64,000 nt of DNA from Progne subis subis (Eukaryota > Chordata > Aves > Passeriformes > Hirundinidae): positions 21,289,188-21,353,187 of the forward strand of contig JAKJHU010000037.1 in the NCBI GenBank assembly GCA_022316685.1. The letters run 5' to 3'. The notes under the pieces were generated by a model that made no database searches, had not been told where the DNA came from, and saw nothing but the letters and a program-made list of their open reading frames with translations. This document shows positions 1-12,992 of the stretch, piece by piece. The stretch's first letter is position 1; each line of letters begins with the position of its first letter. Both the position numbers and the translations under genes were made by a program.

Positions 1-440
1 TATGGTTTCTTTTAGTCTGTCTCAAACTTAGCCTACCAAATCCATGAGCTACTTCAGATTCCTAAGGAGAAAAGGTCAGCTTATTAAGAGAGGAAAAGGT
101 CAGGGACAGCAGTGGATGGGGCAGTCAATGTCTTGCAGGCTTGGTGTGTTTGAGACACCCTATGGAGATATTTCAAGACTCATGTCTTATGGAGATATTT
201 CAAAGACAGGAAAGTATGGATATTTTTCTAAGACCTCGCTTTGTGAGGTGTGCCATGGGAAGGAGGATGGTGTAACTTGGCCAATTGTCCTGTCAGACTG
301 TATTGGAATGCCTGGCAGTCAGGTTTAATCATTTGGTGGTATCTTCTGCTTATTTAAAACTTTTGGCATTTGGCTGCTTAACAGGTACCACTGTTTGGGT
401 ACCTGGGGCTCCTGGAGTTGGTCCAGCAGAGGGCTATGAA
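1..440. other. intergenic sequence, no gene seen
   Basis: This is AT-leaning unique sequence at the left edge of the window. A 94-codon open frame crosses it but includes a short tandem repeat and resembles no family I know. The only structure I see is the 27-bp tandem repeat listed separately. Confidence 0.6.
161..236. repeat. short tandem repeat, about 27-bp unit, three degenerate copies
   Basis: Copies begin with TATGGAGATATTTC at 161 and 188, and with the diverged TATGGATATTTTTC at 215. The first two are 27 bases apart and the third is partial and more diverged. This is a local minisatellite-like duplication with no visible link to a gene. Confidence 0.75.
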
Positions 441-878
441 GATGATTAAGGGCTGGAGCATTTCTCTTACGAGATCAGGCTGCGGGAGCTGGGCCTGTTC
501 AGCCTTGTGAAGAGATGACTGAGAGGGACCTCATCAATGTCTCTAAGTATCTGATGGAAGAGTGCCAAGAGGATGGGGCCAGGCTCTTCTTGGTGGTTCC
601 AAGCAATAGGACAAGAGGCAGTGGGCAGAAGCTGATGCACAGGAAGTTCCACATGAGAATGAGGAGGAACTTCTTTACTGTGCAGTGACCGAGTGCTGGA
701 ACAGGTTACCCAGACAAGCTGTGGTACCTCCCTCAGAGGCTGACTCCAGAACTGTCGGGATGCAATCCTGTGTGGTGTGCTTTAGGATGACCCTGCCTGA
801 GCAGGGAGGTTGGACCAGGTGACCACTGTGGTGGTTTTCCAGCTTTGCCCCTCCTGTAATTTTGTTATTCTGTGATTC
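441..878 (+). mobile_element. CR1 LINE fragment, 3' portion
   Basis: The text follows the familiar CR1 3' region in order: the 'ggctggagcatttctctta' block, 'ctgttcagcctt', 'ggatggggccaggctcttct', 'aggaagttccaca', 'aacttctttactgtg', 'gctggaacaggttaccca', 'gaccctgcctgagcaggga' and the terminal 'tctgtgattctt' motif. It is 5'-truncated and diverged, with no intact reading frame, as expected for an old CR1 insertion. The intact 3' end sets the orientation as +. Confidence 0.93.
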
Positions 879-1370
879 TTGAAGGTTAAGACCTCCTATA
901 GCATGCCTCTTCCTCTGAGAAGGGTCTCTTGTGTCACCACTATTCCTTCTCAGGCAGGAGAAGCCTCTTGTCTACATGGGCAGCAGGCATCACTCACTTG
1001 GGAGGACATAAAATCTGTCTCAAGTACATTGGAAATAACTTATGCATTGATGATTCTGACTGGTAGTCTTGGGCTGGAATAGTTATTTCAGCCTTATGAT
1101 TTTGTTTGTAATGGCCTCAATTAATTTTAGTCTGATATTCTAAATTTAAGGTGCCTCTCTGATGACAGAACTCTCAAATTAGGTTTCTTTCAGCTCTCAC
1201 AAGTCCAAGTATTCTCAGCTATTTGTCATCTGGCTATCTGGGATTTTTCTGTATTATCTTTGTACATTCTTCCAAATGCCAGTGAAACATTAGGAGGAGT
1301 TAAAAAACAAATTATATCTCCTCCACCACACCACACCCACCCTCTGAAATGGATAACCACAATAATTTAT

Positions 1371-1743
1371 TGTTGTGGTTTGACCTCAGCGGGCAATTAA
1401 GTACCATGCAGCAGCTCGCTCCCCGCCCCCGCAGTGGATTGGAAAGAAAAAGTAAGCATTATTGGCTAAGAACAATTTAAGGTTTGATACTAAATATTGT
1501 AATAATAACATATTACTAATATTAAACATGCTGTCCTCACTGTGCACCCTCCTGGATTCTTGTGTGGCTCCTTACTTGCAAAGTAAGAGACACTGAAAAG
1601 TCCTTGGCTTAGGGTAAGCACTACTTAGGAACAGCCAACATATCCTTGTGTTATCAACATTATTCTCATACTAAATCCAAAATACAGAGCACAGTAACAG
1701 CTACTAAGAAGAAAAAGAACTCTGTCCTACCCAAACAGGGACA
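1371..1743 (-). mobile_element. degenerate solo LTR, avian endogenous-retrovirus type
   Basis: Read on the minus strand, the element begins with TGTCC at 1743, passes a block that on the + strand reads 'tgttatcaacattattctca', and ends in 'gaggtcaaaccacaaca' at 1371. I recognise this terminal pattern (TG...CA) from LTRs scattered through bird genomes. The copy is about 370 bases, apparently shortened in the middle, and the TATA-containing part I would expect is not visible. There is no internal retroviral sequence beside it and no exact target duplication, so I read it as an old solo LTR. Family assignment is from memory. Confidence 0.75.
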
Positions 1744-4700
1744 CTTAATAATTAAAAAACAAATTTGGGGGCTTTCAAAATTACTAAAACTTTGGCTGAA
1801 ACATTTAATTTGAATTTACCTTAGAATCACTTTTATCCTGATCCTTTTTCCCTTAAGCCTCACAACACTGAAACCTTAATACCGACAAGTTTTATTTTTT
1901 AAATAGCTTAATTCCAAAAGAGGGAGAAACATTAGACTAATGCAATTAGGTGAGTGGAATGCATTTTTCCCTGAGGCAGCTCTGGAGAGTGATACAATAT
2001 CATGTTAAAACTACCAGTGTTTGTGTCAGACCAAGCTGGGCTAGGCAGATGTTGGTATGAAGCATGGGAGGGTGAACTGCAGTTGATGCAGAGTCCCAGT
2101 GGGAGCATGTTGACGGCATTGCTCTGAGTCACTGGGGGCCCAAAACGCAACTCTGTCATGATGGCACACATGGTGGTGTTTAAGTGAGATCCTGAGCCTG
2201 TCAGCACCTTTATGTTTATTGTTTCTTTTAGTGCAAGTACAGGTACGTGTGTGTATATAAAAGTCAGTGCTTTGGCCCAGCTCCTCTGAGCAAAGCTGCC
2301 ACTGCTCATGTGAAATCCTTGCACTTTCAGTGGGGCTTGATTTGTCACTGTTGGAAAGATGACGAGTTGTGGGCTATTCCCTATATGGCTTTGCCACGTG
2401 GATCCTGCAGATCCTCCCTGCTGACAGCCTCCACTACGTCTGTCTCTAGGAGCAGTGAACCCGAAGACTGAGCTCTGGCAGAGCAATGGGAGCTCTCAGG
2501 GCAGCAAGAGAAACTGGTGTTTAGTCTGTCTGCAGGAAAGGTGGGCAAAGAGCCTCAGGCAAGGTGATGTTTTCAAGGGGTTTGAAAAGACACTAAGGAA
2601 GAAGCAGGAAAGGGTGCTGGGAGCAGGGTCCAGGAGAGGGAGAGGAGAATGCAAAACCTGAACTGCAGGGAAAATATCCCAAACCCAAGAATGTTCTAGG
2701 AAAGTTGTCAGGGGAAGTGTTTATCATATTATTATTATTTAATTGGATCTCAGAACAGTTTCACGTTGTGCTTGTCCCCGATGAGCTGGAGCACAGCCCC
2801 AGCGCGCAGTCGCAGGACGGGCAGGATTAAGGCACAGACCTGTTCTGGGAGCAGTGCCCAGTGTCAGCAGCCAGCAGAAGGGCTGCCCTGTGCTATTTAT
2901 ATTATAGCCATGAAGGGCTGAAGGAAAACAATCCTGCTAACAGAGCCTCTCCAGCAAGAGAACAGCTTCAGGAGGAGCAAGTATGCTCAAATATGATCAG
3001 CAACTGCTGCCCTAAAGAAAGGACAGTTCTTCACAGTGGTCCAAAAAGATGCCCAATGGTAGTAAAGAGGAAGAGGACATGTAGTAGAGAAGATGAAAAC
3101 ATGCCAAAATTTGGGGGTAGAGCCTCAGTGATCTTGGTTGAATGCCCCCTCAGTTCCAGAAAATTTTGTCTCTTGTGCTGAAGAGTTTTACAATCAACGA
3201 ACTTAACTCCCCTGAGCCTTCAAAAGCCCCAGATGTCAAATTTGTCCTATTTAAAGTTCAGGAGTGGTTTTCTTAGTAGGAGCTTAATCTTTAACCTGGT
3301 CTCTTCTGAGAATGGTTCACCATGTTACTATTCCCCCTTCTGGGAAGAAGCCAGTAGCATTTCTTCATCAGGGCAATTTCAGATATTGAGCACACCATTT
3401 ACTCAGGTTTACTCTTTTCCTTAAATGATAAAATTAGTAAGGTCCTAACACTGGATAATCCAGCGTACACATAAATGAAAAACTTTCAGGCTGGTCTAAT
3501 TACCAAAGCCAAACTATATAAATACTATCAGGTTGTCAGAAAATACAAATCCAGCATGAAATTGAGAAGAATGTAAGAATACAGGTCTATCAGCAATAAG
3601 CTTCAGACACCTACGTTTTTTTAATCTAGTAAATCTTGATAGAAACATTAAAGTCCACAGGGCAAATGTGTCTCTCGTGTCTCTGCATGGTTAGTTTGTA
3701 CAACATGTAATGTGAAATGACTGAACATATTCTCAGGCAGCTCCTTATAGAGGAGTTTTATTAAAATATGCTTTGGTCTGGTAACCATTTTATGCCTCAA
3801 TTAATCCTGGGCTGATTACAGACTAGTGACAATCTCTTCAGAGTGTTTGAATGACACCGTGAGTAAAGCATGTTATGTTTTATCAAAGGAAAACAGTGTG
3901 TTTTGTTTGGCTTTAGTATATTCAGACTAAGTAGAAACAGTCATTCTTGAAGCTTTGCAATATGGCACTTGAAACTAACCTTGGATCTCACGACTCGTCT
4001 CTGCTGGGAACGTGGCATCCCTTACAGCTCTGAATCCAAGAATATTTGCGAGCCAGGCTCAAAAACACAGACTAAGAAGCAAAATGGAAGCAATAGATGA
4101 ATACCTCTCTCGATTTCCATCAGAGTCTGTAATTCTTCCTGTCCAATGTTAGTTCAGAAGACACTGCCTTGCAGGAGTACCTGCAAATGCAAATATTGTT
4201 TGGCACTGTTTAAGTCTTGTGGATTTAATGGCCAAATAAACATGTTTCCAAGCACCTGCAAGTATTGTCTGCCATGCTTTGTAAAGTTGGAAATGGCTCC
4301 TTGGCAGATGGCATGAGCACATAGTTAGTATTAATAGACCCATCCACGAGGAGAACAGGGGACTTCTGTTTGTAATTAAGCTAATCACACAGGCAGCAGA
4401 GAGCTCCTGCCTTATCACTTTTCACTGCCTAAATTCCAACTACCAGACTACACCAAGAGAGCAAAGAGTTTCCTTGGCATTTGATGCTCCCCAGTACTGT
4501 GTGCTTTGGGGTTTCCCTGGAGTTGTAAGCAGTCAGGGTAGAATATCCCACTCATGCAGCTCTGTTCTACTTCAACAGGTTAGTCTGCAGGTCTGCTATA
4601 GCAGAGCTAAATGATTGCCAAACAATTGGGTATTTAAATCCACCAACACAAATAAAGCGTGCAACATAAACAGGCTAACACTTGAAGCTGTGAATTTAGT

Positions 4701-5420
4701 TCTTTTCTGCTAGCTTTTGCTTTTTTTTTCCTTGCAGCTCAAGTTCTCAAACATTATTAATCACAGTAACTCTTTATAGTCAGTGCTTCTCTTTTCAACT
4801 CCACTAACCCTTTAATTCCCTCATGAATTTTCAGTCAATCATAATAATGGGAAATATTGTCAACAGAAAGCAGAAAATTTAGAGGTAAAGAGACTAGGTA
4901 ATTTGTTGGGAACATCTTTAACAAGCCCCAGAAATTTTCAAGGAATATACATTTCTGTAGAAGAAGGGGTTGTGAAGTGCAGCTGAAACCAGTCTGGGGA
5001 ATGTCAGAGGAAAACTGCACTTGGTGAAGTTTTAAACAGCAGCTCTAGGTAGGCTGTCTCTTGGAAGACCTTTAAAGTGCAGATTAAATCATTCCAGATG
5101 ATGACAAAAAAACTTTGTTAAGAAAACAAAAGATCTGGGCTTCCAGCCACTGCAGGGTAGTTAGTTTTGTGCCTGGAAGAACCTTGCATCCACACACTGC
5201 TACTCTCAGGCCACTCCTGTGGAGTGCCCCTTCCTTTCTCATCTTACAAGATGATCTTATGAGATTTTTCACATTCTTTATCTGTGACGTGTCTCTTCCC
5301 CTGAGCTGCGTCCTGACTTCACCGCAAATTTGGCAATAATTCTATTTGTCAGTTTGCTTTTTGACTTCCTCTGGCTTTTGCCTGAAAGGATCCCCCATTT
5401 TTCATAGCAACATAGAAGAG
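1744..5420. other. intergenic sequence, no gene seen
   Basis: This is unique-looking sequence with short open frames only. The longest, 184 codons on the minus strand at 1932-2486, has no recognisable domain or homology and no splice or promoter context. A short (ATT)n run lies near 2730. I see no RNA gene. Confidence 0.55.
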
Positions 5421-5560
5421 ATCATAGAATGGTTTGGAAGGGAAAGCACTATTAAAGGTTACCCAGTTCCAAGCCCCCATCCCTGGCTGGTCTTGGACCA
5501 ACAGTGAACACACTGGCTGATTGAGCCACTGAGACTCCCCACTCTGGCTGCTGTGCACCT
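5421..5560 (-). mobile_element. CR1 LINE fragment, 3' end, minus strand
   Basis: The + strand starts with 'atcatagaatggtttggaag', the reverse complement of the CR1 3' end, followed by 'ttacccagttccaagccccc', a diverged form of the next CR1 block. Similarity fades after about 5530, so the right border is approximate. Confidence 0.8.
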
Positions 5561-8358
5561 GAACCCCACCTTTTAGCAGGCAGAGCCTTGGTTGCTATTT
5601 GATGACCCTCTCTTTTTTCCCAGCCTGGCCCTGGGTTCAGTAGGAAAGGGGTAGCACAGGTTTGCCTTAGCCCAGCTGTGCAGCAGAGACAGAAAGTGCT
5701 ACACTTGACCAAGAAGAATAAGCAGCCTCTGCCTTCAGAGGTTGAACATGCTGCTTTATTGAACCAAGAGCTTTTGATCCAGGGGGACCATGAAGAGGGA
5801 GGGGGACTATGAAACAAATCAGGACTAGAACTTAAGTTTTCCCTTGAACGTGAAATGTCAGCAGGCAGATTAATTCTGTATTTTAAAACCTTGCTTCCTT
5901 GCTAAGTAGGGGCAGATTTAGAGGAGGACTTGTGAGTGTTCTTGCTCAGGAAAGCAAATGTGTTTTTAAGGCTGGCCTTTGCATGCCTGGAAGCAGCTGG
6001 TAAGAGCAAGTGACGTTATCAGTACAGGTACTGCTGAAGTGTCTCCCCAGTAAAGATCAACCTACCAGCCCCTTGCTTGCAGGCATGTACTCACCTCTCC
6101 TGCTTTTGGCTGCCAAAATATGATCTGGTCAACTAAGTTTTAGCAATTTCCTCTGGTTATAATGGCAAAAACTGTGATTACACCTACAGCTGCAAAATGT
6201 GGTGTTTGCCATTAGGACAGTAATAAAGTTGTTGTTCTGGCAGGCGGTGGATATGTGCCATTGTCTTTGTAAGAGCTGTTGGTCACACTCAGAAAACAAG
6301 ACTTTAGGTTTTAGTTTGGTTTTGGTTTTGTTTGTTTTTTTTTTCCCATGCATGGCGAATATTAGGAATGAATCCCAGGCACTGAGTATTTTATCTATTG
6401 ATTTTATTTTCCAGCTGCTACAGATGAGACTATACCCCATTTCACTGTTTCATGTTTCAGTACTAGGATATAGGTACTACCAGCTGAAACAGCAAGTCCT
6501 TTGGAAATTAAACCATCATCTCTGGCATCTTCCCAGGGCTGGACTTCTAAACTTCTTCCAGTGTGGAGGTGCATCTCTACAGTGCGAACTGCACTGAGCA
6601 CAACACGCTGCTCCTACCCTGATTTCTGTTCTTGCTCATCTCCTGTGATGTTCCTTCTCCTTTCACCCGCACCTGTGGATTTCCCCAGTTTGTCTGGGAA
6701 CATAATTCAAAAGAAGTGATAACTCAGCCAAGAATATCAGAACTGGCTGTTTAGTCGATCATTGCTGAAGTGGAGAGAGAGGAATCTGACCCAGAGTGAG
6801 CATCTCTGCTAGAGGACCTCACAGATAGGAAGGAAAATGAGCTTGTCTCAATTTCTCACTACTCCGAATTTCAGCTGAACTGCTTTCTTTTCTCTTGTAT
6901 GCTATGTTTAATTTAAACATCTTGCCATTTCCTCAGAATCATCAGATTTTCTCTAAGGAATGAAACTGTTTTACTAGCCTTGGAGACTGCTGCAGAATTT
7001 TTTTTATTCACATAGCAGTAGACCACGAGATTACAGACTTCCAGCCACAGCAAGAGACACAGGTCTCTCTGTCCTTTAAATATGGATTTTAAAGTCAAAG
7101 ATGCTTTACCCCACCTGCAGAAGTACAAAAGCAGTGAAAAGTGAATGCTGTAGTTTATTATGCAACATTTCTTGTTGCAATAAAGGTAGCTTTCTTCCTT
7201 CATCTGACATCTGGGAGTGTCTAATATTGAAGTAATATTCCACATGTATATATATATATTTTTAAAGACAAGTTAGCATTTTCAGACAGAAACAGCCTGG
7301 TACTGTGAAAAGGGGTGAACTTTCTTCTTGTAATACTCTTTAAAGATTTGGCCCAAGTCACTAATTCTCAAGAAAATACCTCTGCTCTTTGTATCTAGAT
7401 GGAACAATCACTTCAGTTAAATACAGGAAATGTTGGGTATAATAGTCATTACTTGCACAGATCTTGTTAACAAGAATATAATTTCCTAATCGCTGCCTTG
7501 AAAGCAAGCTCAGATGATAGAAGCATAGTTGAAATTCTGCCAAACACCTGAAGAACTTTTATTTCACACCCATCCTCCTTCAGGAGTGCCAGGATAACCT
7601 CAACTATTCAGTGAGAAATAAACCCCAAATTTAAGCCCTATGTTTCTAGCCCCTCATACTCATACCCTTGACTACAAAAACCTACCAGGTGGGATAGTAC
7701 AAAAAATTAGGAGACCAGGATTGTGGCCACCCAGATGTGTTTGTATTACACACCAAGGCACTATAAAACTCTGCAGGCAATATTTCCTAAGTGGCAACAT
7801 CCTAATCCATTGCCCCATCCTCTTGAATTAGACCTTGAGAGGAAAGAAAGTTGAGAGATTTAAAAATATAGAGTACTTAGAGGACAAAAGAACAGATTCT
7901 AATTTTTATTGGAAAAAATAGTGAAGGCATGTGTGTGATTTAATGAGACATGCAAAGGGCTTTGATGTTGCATCATCTTCATTCTGTAAGTGATGAACAC
8001 AAGAGCCTACGCTGGTGGTGGAGGCTTGTCCTGAGGTGATGCAACTGGAAATTGCTGCAAGTACATAGATATGCTGCTTTTCAATATAAGGCATCTCTAA
8101 TGCCAATAAACACTCGAAGCTGATAGACTTCCCTCAGGTTGTTACAACACTTTTAAAAAGCAAACAAATGAGCAAGTTCACCCACCAGATGTTTGCAGAC
8201 CATGTTGCAGGAACTGCAAATACGGGAGACAAATTTAATTATGTCTACATTTCCCTCATCAGCTTGTCAAACTGTTAACTAGTTACCTACTCAAAAAACC
8301 AAACAATCCCAAAACAGCACATGGGTAGTTGATAAAATTATTATATTGCTTCAGAGAA

Positions 8359-8491
8359 GGGGTTTTTTTGTTTTGGTTTTTTGTTTGTTTGTTTGGTTTT
8401 GTTTTGGTTTTTTTTGTGGGTTTTTTTTGTTTGTTTTTTTTGTTTGGTTTTTTTTTGGGGGGGGCGGTTGGTTTTTTTGGTTTTTTTGGGT
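8359..8491 (+). repeat. G/T-only low-complexity tract
   Basis: Apart from one C at 8465, every base in this 133-base stretch is G or T. Runs of T alternate with short G runs, and an 8-base G run sits near 8457-8464. It encodes only a spurious Phe/Gly/Val-rich frame. Similar tracts recur elsewhere in the window. Confidence 0.95.
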
Positions 8492-8654
8492 AGGGTTTTT
8501 AAATAGGATGAAAGGTGGAGCTAGTCATTTAGCCACACCCCTGGTGAGGTTTATAAAGGGAGGTTATCTAAGGGAAGCTCCTTTCTACCAGTTCATGCCA
8601 ACAGGCAGTTCCATTTAACTGGTTTTTAACCTAAAAAATAATACTAATCCTACC

Positions 8655-8721
8655 ATGTCAAGGCTTCTTAAAGGTTCCCGTGCTGGGGATACTCCTCTAA
8701 ATGAACCTTTGAGACAACCAG
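8655..8721 (+). other. exon-like segment: Kozak ATG, short open frame, strong donor
   Basis: An ATG in good context (A at -3) opens a 22-codon frame that runs into CAG followed by GTAAGG at 8722, close to the ideal donor consensus. About 100 bases upstream are a CACACCC box (8535 region) and TTATAAA near 8551. I recognise no protein family. The donor phase (1) does not match MAPRE2 exon 2 (needs 2), so it would not extend EB2. This could be a chance arrangement. Confidence 0.2.
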
Positions 8722-11700
8722 GTAAGGTAAGTCATGGAGTCTGCTTTACTACTTTAATTCCTTTTTTACACCTAATATTTCTCTGTCAGAGAATGGAATA
8801 TTACTGTCATTTCAAAGGTCTGTGTTTTCTCTGCCATTTGTGATCGAAGTTTTGTTCTCTATAGCTTTGTAATCCTCTATCACTAAGTCAGATGGAGAAA
8901 AAGCAGCCTTAAAAAAAGCACCCCCAAGCCTGGAGATGTTGTTTTTTGTCATAGGGTAGTTATGCTTTCAAGACTGGTGACTTTGAGGGCTAACTTGCAC
9001 CACCTGGCCACAAAACTGAGGTTAATGTGGCTGCTGTAATTGCGCTGCTCTTTATCAGTCATACCAATATTAACTTCTCAAGCACACAAATAAAAGATAT
9101 GCTACGCTTTATTGCACAATTGGTGGCTTAGTCATGACTCTTTGATACACCCAAAAATCTTGCTATAATTTTCGGTTTCTACTGTATCACAGTTTCCTTA
9201 TATATACGTGCACAGGATTGTTTACGAGTTCCTCTGTTCAGCAGAGGCCTCGTGAGTGACAGTGGATGTCCCTCCATGAGATCAGGTGCTTTGAATCTTG
9301 TTTGCCCTTGAGCATGGGTGTTCATGTTGGTACAATAATTCTAAGGGACAGCTCTGTATCAGTTTACAAGATGTCTTGGTGAAATCTTTCATAGTCTTCT
9401 GCTGAAGTCAAATGCAGCGCTGTTAAAAAGTGATCACAACAATGCAGGGTGTGTAGCATGGATGTGGCAAGAACGCTGGTCATCACGAAAAATACCTCTC
9501 TCATTAAAGTGTTTACCTAACTCTGGGTTTATTGCTGGTGTGCTGGTAAAGCAGAATTGTGAGGAATTGGAGAGAGGGGGATGAACCTTAAAAGTACTTT
9601 TTAGGAGCTCCTTTCAGGTTTCTGGGAAACTGGAAGGAAGTGTGGATGGATTTCTTTGAAAACTTGATACGTAACTGGATACAAGTGTCTTAACTTTCTT
9701 CCCCAATTTCTTTATCTCTAAGTAACTAGATCAGAGAAGAGTAGGAAGTTTTTGTTTATAAGCTTTCAATATAGAAGAAGTCACTAATACTTTTTGTTAC
9801 TAATTGCATCCAAAGCATGGGAATATTTGAGGGACACTAGTCTACCACAGTTTTGGGCATGTTCTGGACGTATTCTGGAATAACTACCGTGGGCTACAGA
9901 AATGACCAAAGCAATGTTTTCCACAAAGCTGGTGCTCTTGATGGGTTGTCTTTTTCAAGCTGTAAGCAAAACTGTGAATTAATGTATTGGCAAAAGCTGA
10001 TTGATGGCCTCTTGGGCAAAATGTCATGATGCAAGTTGGAGAGACTGTCACAGCATTTTGACTTCGTGTGATTAGTAGACATGAAAAAATAAATGCATCT
10101 TACATTTGAATAGACACATTTTCCACCTTGATAATGCTGTGGCATTTCCTTGGAGCTTCTGCTGTCTTATGTTAAACTTGTAGGACACTTAACTGGAGCA
10201 GTGTGGTCATTTCTGCTGCCTGCCATATGTTTTCACTGATATGTAGTAAATTGTGGCTGTACTGGATTGTGGTGAGAAGAGTCGTTAGACAGCATAGCAT
10301 TTCCTGCAAGGGCAGGCCCTTGGCTTTATCCACTGCCATCCTTCTGGGAGGTTGACATGCTGCAGTTACATTGTGCATAGCTATTTTTAAGTGCATTGCA
10401 TTTATTTTAAGTCACTTGTGTTGGTTAAACTGTTAAAAAATATTTGCTGATATCTCTTGCTTACTAGTATAGTAGATTGGGGAGATGAAGGAGGAGGAAA
10501 ATACGGTCAATACTCGCAGAGAGTCTTAGGTGTCTCTACTTTCGGATGCTTTTGGATGGGTTTTCTGGATCAGGGAGAAAGCTGAAGGTTTTTCATGTGG
10601 GTAATGCAGAGTTACCTACTTTTTGCCATCATTGCATAGCTTAACATCTTAGTAAACTTGGTCGCTCCCCCAAGCAGGATTAAAGTGACTTGGAAAGTAA
10701 TGACAGCTGAATACTTATCTAGCATAATTCTGACACTTGCTATTCAACACAAATCACTCAAGTGACACTGACTGCCCTGTGGCTGATTACTTATTTTATT
10801 TTGCAAATTAAGCTAAATCTTCAAAAGGCTACTTTTGAGGAGCCAAACTATAAGCCTACTACTGGCCATCTTTCTTTTCTGATTTGATTTTTGGAGCCAC
10901 TTATGTACTAAATATTGGAAGACTTCTTGGTGCTGAGCTGAGTAATGAAGAGCCAGATGGCCAATGGTGATCCCTTGTAACTTCTTTGAGGCAGTGTATG
11001 AAGACTGACACTGGCATTACCTTGACACGGTATTCCATTAGTCCCTTCACATTTCAAAACTTCTGCTTTCAGAAGGTTTAAGTAGAAAATTCAACATATA
11101 TAGGTGGATGCTAAAACTGAGTCTGGCTCTGGATTCTCTCTCCTTAATTCCTGCATGGCAACACCAGTGTGTTCAGAGCCAAGCTGGAGGAGGGATGTGG
11201 GGCAGCTTGCAGGTTCTGCTGGGGTGAGTGCAGGGTGGTTGTGAAGAAGATCTGGTGTGAGCAGCTTCGGAGAGGATCCAAAGGGAGGACATTTGTTCCC
11301 AGCAGGAAGGGGAGGGCAGAGTGGAAGGGGAGAGGCCCTCTCACAACAGCAGGTTCCAAGTCTGGGCTCAGCCTTTAAACCTTGCTGGCCTTGCACAGTC
11401 ATCTGTTCCACTACCACCCAGAAAGGGATCTTTCTGACTCCTGGATGAAAATAGAAATGCATTTTTCTCTACATTCCTGGGCCAGCCAAAGTCCATTTTA
11501 CCTGTACTGCTGAGAAGACCCAAGCTGACCCTGCTCAGCTGGATGCCTTACTGCTTTATGAATCCCTCTGTTCAACTGTCATTTATTTAGATTGTGAGAT
11601 CCTTAAATAAGAATGCTCTACAGTTCTTAAAATAACTGCAGTTTCTGTAACATTATTTGATGTCCTTAAATAATGTGTTTTTTCTCACAGTGGTGCTGTC

Positions 11701-12614
11701 TCAGGGCAGCTGTCAGAGGACAGAGACAGCTGGCTTTTGTTGCCCTGGTTCAGTTGCAGTCAAACCAAGTTGCCGAGTTTTAACAGTAAATCTTGAAGAC
11801 TTGCAGTTTTTCAGGTTTTATCACCTGACAGCCATGTGTGTAGGCAACAATTCCCAACACAAGGAAGAAGACTGAAATTCAGCTCCTCTGTGTAAGCTGG
11901 AAGGGGAGCTGCAAAGGATGTGGTATTCAATAAAAATTCTCCTTGGGTAACTGGGATCTAAATAATAAACCGAGAAAGAAATATAACTGCCAGTCAGACG
12001 TCACTTGGCCCGAAACAAAGTTTTTGAGGTGTGTTTGTAAAATGCTTGCAGGCCGCATCAGGTAAGGGATGTGCTCAGTATGCTGTGTATGACTTTAGGA
12101 TGATGTATTGTCTCTGCTGCAGCAAAAATCTTCCACTGGGCTGCGGGGGATACAGGCAACATGTGATCATGGTCGAAAAACCAGATGCAGAAATCCTGTG
12201 ATGGGCTTTTCAGATGACAGGGAACTTATTCTGTAGCTGTGGAGCAGACCAACAAGAAACGTTTGTCTGACGGCTGGCAGTGATATCTCTCGTCCCCCTG
12301 TGAAAGGAACGCGGAGCTACTGGTACAGTTCCGTCCTGTAAAACAATGTGGCACAGAGGGATTGATGATGCTTTGTTGCAGCATTCACGGGGCGCTACTG
12401 CAAGAAATTTGAAGTGCTGCCCTCTGATCTGTGAGAATGAAGGTCTTATTTCAGGTTTTATTGGTTTCAGTGATACATAATAAATCATTAACAAATTGTG
12501 TCTGTTCTACAGTAGCTTAACTGTAACCCACTTAAATCCACTAAGGTTGGTGATACAGGATATAGGGCCTCTGAGCTTCCTGTATATGTCCTGCTGTACG
12601 GTGTGGTGTTTATA

Positions 12615-12648
12615 TGTGGGGGTGGTTTGTTTGTTTGTTTGTTTTTTT
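12615..12648 (+). repeat. short G/T tract, (TTTG)n
   Basis: A 34-base run of only G and T containing about four TTTG units. Same type as the longer tracts at 8359, 21705 and 42621. Confidence 0.85.
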
Positions 12649-12992
12649 CTTCATGAAACTGTTTAAAACTTGAAATTGCAAGTAAAGTCTTGTTCAGAAT
12701 CATGTCTGAGGAAAAACTGAAAGGCATTTCTGCTCTGTTCATCGCTATAATCGGATGGGCTGGTCCTGGATGGTGCTGGAGAGCCCATTCAGTGAGAGCT
12801 GGGTGTCAGCCTGTGTGCTTGCAGGGTGCTGCAGTAGGGCCTGAGCTTCGTGGGGGAACCACACACTCCTTTATATGAGCTTAAGTGAGGTGTTAAGGGC
12901 TTCCAGCCCACAAATCCTGATTTTATTAGAACATAAAAATAAATGGGAGAAGAAAAACACTTAGCAACAGGAGAGAAGCCTGGTAGATGACC

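Noticed and set aside
1932..2486. 184-codon minus-strand open frame
   Set aside because: No recognisable domain, ordinary AT-leaning composition, no promoter or splice context, and overlapping open frames on the other strand. One frame of this size can occur by chance in 64 kb.
8346..8618. Phe/Val/Gly-rich 90-codon frame that could be read as a membrane protein
   Set aside because: It is the translation of the G/T-only tract. Similar frames at 21649, 42624 and 52039 arise the same way.
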